Assembly (NCBI GenBank): GCA_030146905.1
Contig: JASLAV010000503.1
Coordinates: 1 to 31,970 of the forward strand
DNA length: 31,970 nt
DNA from: Lentzea sp.
GTDB lineage: Bacteria; Actinomycetota; Actinomycetes; Mycobacteriales; Pseudonocardiaceae
Direction: 5' to 3'
Below, piece by piece: positions 30,110 to 31,970 of the stretch (its first letter is position 1; each line of letters begins with the position of its first letter). The notes beneath the pieces were generated by a model. The model saw only the letters and a program-made list of their open reading frames with translations. It was not told the DNA's origin and did not search any database. The position numbers and the translations under genes were made by a program.

Positions 30110-31360
30110 TCAGCCACGTCCATTGTGGATCCTTTCCAGCTCGTGCACGGCGGCGTCGACGCCGTTCTCGGCTCGTACCCGCTCGCCGATCTCTGCCGCG
30201 CGCTGTCGCAGCGCCGGGTCACCTGAGGCCTGCGTGATCGCTGCCGTCAGCGTGTTGAGGGCGAGCTTTCTGTACGGAACGGGTTCTGGCGCGACACCGA
30301 TCGCGTGCATCCGCTGAGCCCAGTGCGGTTGGTCCGCGACGAACGGACACACCACCTGCGGCACACCGGCGGCGAGCGCCGCGGCGGTAGTGCCCCCGCC
30401 ACCGTGGTGCACCACCGCACGCACCCGGCCGAACAGCCAGTCGTGCGGCACCTGATCGACCACCAGGAGATCATCCGACGAGCGCGCGGCGAGCCCACCC
30501 CACCCGGTCACGACGATCGCGCGCACTCCGGCCGCCCGTGCCGCCTCCGCGACGATGTCACCGGTGCGCTGCGCGTCGCGTCCCGCCATGCTGCCGAACC
30601 CGATGTAGACCGGTGCCGGTCCGGTGTCCAGAAACTCCTGCAAGTCCGGATCCGGCGCCCAGCCCGTCTCACGCGGTAGGTACCAGAAACCGGTGGTGCG
30701 CACTGATTCCGGCCACGCGGGATCGACTGGCGTGACGAGGGAGCTGAACGCCTGCAGGACGTGGGTCTGCCGGGGGCCCTTGCCGCGTGGCAGGCCGAGG
30801 TCGTTGGTACGCCATGTGTTGACGATGCCGGAGTAGGCGCGCAGGGTCGCCGACACGATCAGGTAGGTCGCCCGGTTGAGGAACCGGGGCAGCCGGGGGA
30901 GCGGCACCATCGGGCAGGGGAACGCCGACGTCGGCACCCAGCCGGGTTGCAGCGCGGCGAGGACCGCCGGTACGCCGAGCATCTCCGCCGCGTGCTGTGC
31001 CGGGACGCTCGGCGTGTGCACCAGGACATCCGCGCCGCTGGACCGTGCGACCGCGCCGACGTCGCGCAGCACGTCGGCCATCAGCGGTTTGATGCGCCGG
31101 ATGGCCGACAGGGCGGTGATCTTGCCGCGGATACCGCGGTACCCGCCCTCGATCGCCTCCGCCATCAGCGGATCTTCGAGCAACCTGTTGGGGCCGTTGT
31201 CCAAGGCCGCGAACTCGACGTCCTGCGTCAGCACGCCGGCAGCGAACGACTCGGGTGCGGCCAGCAGCGCCTCGTGACCCGCCTTCTTGAGCGCCACCGC
31301 CAACGCCAGCAACGGTTGCACGTCTCCACGTGTGCCGTGGGCGACCAGCAGGACCTTCAC
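30110..31360 (-). CDS. GT1-family glycosyltransferase (sterol glucosyltransferase/macrolide GT-like)
   Basis: 416 residues with two Rossmann-like domains. The N-terminal MKVLLVAHGTRGDVQPLLAL acceptor-domain start is classical for GT-B enzymes of family GT1. The C-terminal domain has YIGFGSM, the diphosphate-binding HHGGGGTTAAALAAGVP (318-334) and DQPHWAQRM. It uses a nucleotide sugar to glycosylate a lipophilic acceptor. The GTG start at 31360 overlaps the TetR stop by 4 bp. Regulation together with TetR suggests a detoxification or tailoring role; a link to the AfsA-like locus is possible but unproven. Confidence 0.9.
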   Translation of the reverse strand: MKVLLVAHGTRGDVQPLLALAVALKKAGHEALLAAPESFAAGVLTQDVEFAALDNGPNRLLEDPLMAEAIEGGYRGIRGKITALSAIRRIKPLMADVLRDVGAVARSSGADVLVHTPSVPAQHAAEMLGVPAVLAALQPGWVPTSAFPCPMVPLPRLPRFLNRATYLIVSATLRAYSGIVNTWRTNDLGLPRGKGPRQTHVLQAFSSLVTPVDPAWPESVRTTGFWYLPRETGWAPDPDLQEFLDTGPAPVYIGFGSMAGRDAQRTGDIVAEAARAAGVRAIVVTGWGGLAARSSDDLLVVDQVPHDWLFGRVRAVVHHGGGGTTAAALAAGVPQVVCPFVADQPHWAQRMHAIGVAPEPVPYRKLALNTLTAAITQASGDPALRQRAAEIGERVRAENGVDAAVHELERIHNGRG

Positions 31361-31965
31361 GGCCTCGTCCTCTCGTCGACCTCGGTGAACGCCGTCAGCC
31401 ATCGGTCGTCGGTGAACAGGCCGTGGGTGAGCATCTCCAGACCGGCGCGGGCTCCGCGCACCGCCGTCGCTGTCTCGGCGGGGTCGCCGCCCAGCAAGCG
31501 GCCCACCTGGTCGCCGAGCACCAGCGGCGCCAGCAACCACGACACGTAGGTGACCGCCCGCGCCTTGGTGTCCGCCGAAGCGCGCACCCAGCCTTCCTGC
31601 TCGCCGGTCGCGAGCCACGCCTCTGTGCGGTCGACGATCTCGGCGAACAAAGCACGGGCCGCCGGTGTGTCATCGAGCAACGCCCTGGCCAGGTAACGCC
31701 GAACCGGCGTCGCCGCCTGCAAGACCTCGCCCAAGGCCTCGATGGACGCCTCGCCACCGCTGCGGATCGAGTCGAGGACGTAGTCGTCGCACGCCTGCCG
31801 CAGCCCTTCCTTGGAACCGAAGTGGTGCACGACCAGAGCCGGCGAGACCCCGGCATCCGCGGCCACCGCGCGGACCGACGTGCCGGCGATGCCGTCGGTG
31901 CCGAACCGGCCGAGCGCCGCGTCGCGGATCCGAGCCCGCGCCGTCAGATCAGAGGCTGAACGCAT
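31357..31965 (-). CDS. TetR/AcrR-family transcriptional regulator
   Basis: 202 residues, ATG 31965, complete with only five bases beyond it in the window. Helix-turn-helix at about 10-55: RIRDAALGRFGTDG, then TSVRAVAADAGVSPALVVHHFGSKEGL. The remaining helical domain contains a motif-poor ligand pocket. It is first in a two-gene unit with the GT1 glycosyltransferase (GTGA overlap), so it probably represses its own operon. Its operator would lie outside the window. Confidence 0.9.
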   Translation of the reverse strand: MRSASDLTARARIRDAALGRFGTDGIAGTSVRAVAADAGVSPALVVHHFGSKEGLRQACDDYVLDSIRSGGEASIEALGEVLQAATPVRRYLARALLDDTPAARALFAEIVDRTEAWLATGEQEGWVRASADTKARAVTYVSWLLAPLVLGDQVGRLLGGDPAETATAVRGARAGLEMLTHGLFTDDRWLTAFTEVDERTRP

Positions 31966-31970
31966 GTTCA

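Overview
The window is high-GC DNA, roughly 70 percent G+C. It has many GTG starts, ATGA/GTGA/TGATG gene overlaps and several starts that look leaderless. The gene set (secreted pectate lyase, MmyB-like XRE regulator, NarL-type two-component system, AfsA-like protein, cytochrome P450) points to an actinomycete, most likely a Pseudonocardiales relative of Lentzea, Saccharothrix or Amycolatopsis. The genus is inference. I saw no rRNA, tRNA or CRISPR array.

Left part (1-9630): accessory metabolism and small regulons. A pectate lyase cut by the window edge is followed by a TetR regulator. Two matching palindromes between that regulator and a SRPBCC/DUF4166 gene pair look like its operators. Next come a quinone oxidoreductase with an apparently leaderless promoter, and a leftward AKR / DUF1097 / SDR operon divergent from an MmyB-like regulator. 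An alpha/beta hydrolase and an HPF/RaiA-like ribosome-associated protein converge on a 12-bp stem hairpin. Middle (9591-14822): a MacB/FtsX-type ABC transporter diverges from a histidine kinase and response regulator, a usual sensing-plus-efflux layout.

Region 14994-19596 holds an unusual trio: a four-TM membrane protein, a Walker-type P-loop ATPase, and a large patatin-like phospholipase in which about six membrane segments lie between the catalytic Ser and Asp. The last two are 1 nt apart. A decayed transposase fragment follows. It resembles an ATPase-sensor plus membrane-lipase-effector unit, but its function is unknown.

Region 20022-30050 looks like a small, apparently undescribed specialised-metabolite locus. 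A leftward operon encodes an AfsA-like hotdog protein, an ICMT-like membrane methyltransferase, a dikinase with rifampin-phosphotransferase architecture, a UbiA-like membrane prenyltransferase, a P450 and a nitroreductase. Divergent from it is an operon of a PPM2-type O-methyltransferase and a two-gene ABC exporter. I infer synthesis, tailoring and export of an AfsA-derived (butyrolactone/butenolide-like) or prenylated, possibly phosphorylated small molecule or signal. The right end has a GT1 glycosyltransferase translationally coupled to a TetR regulator.
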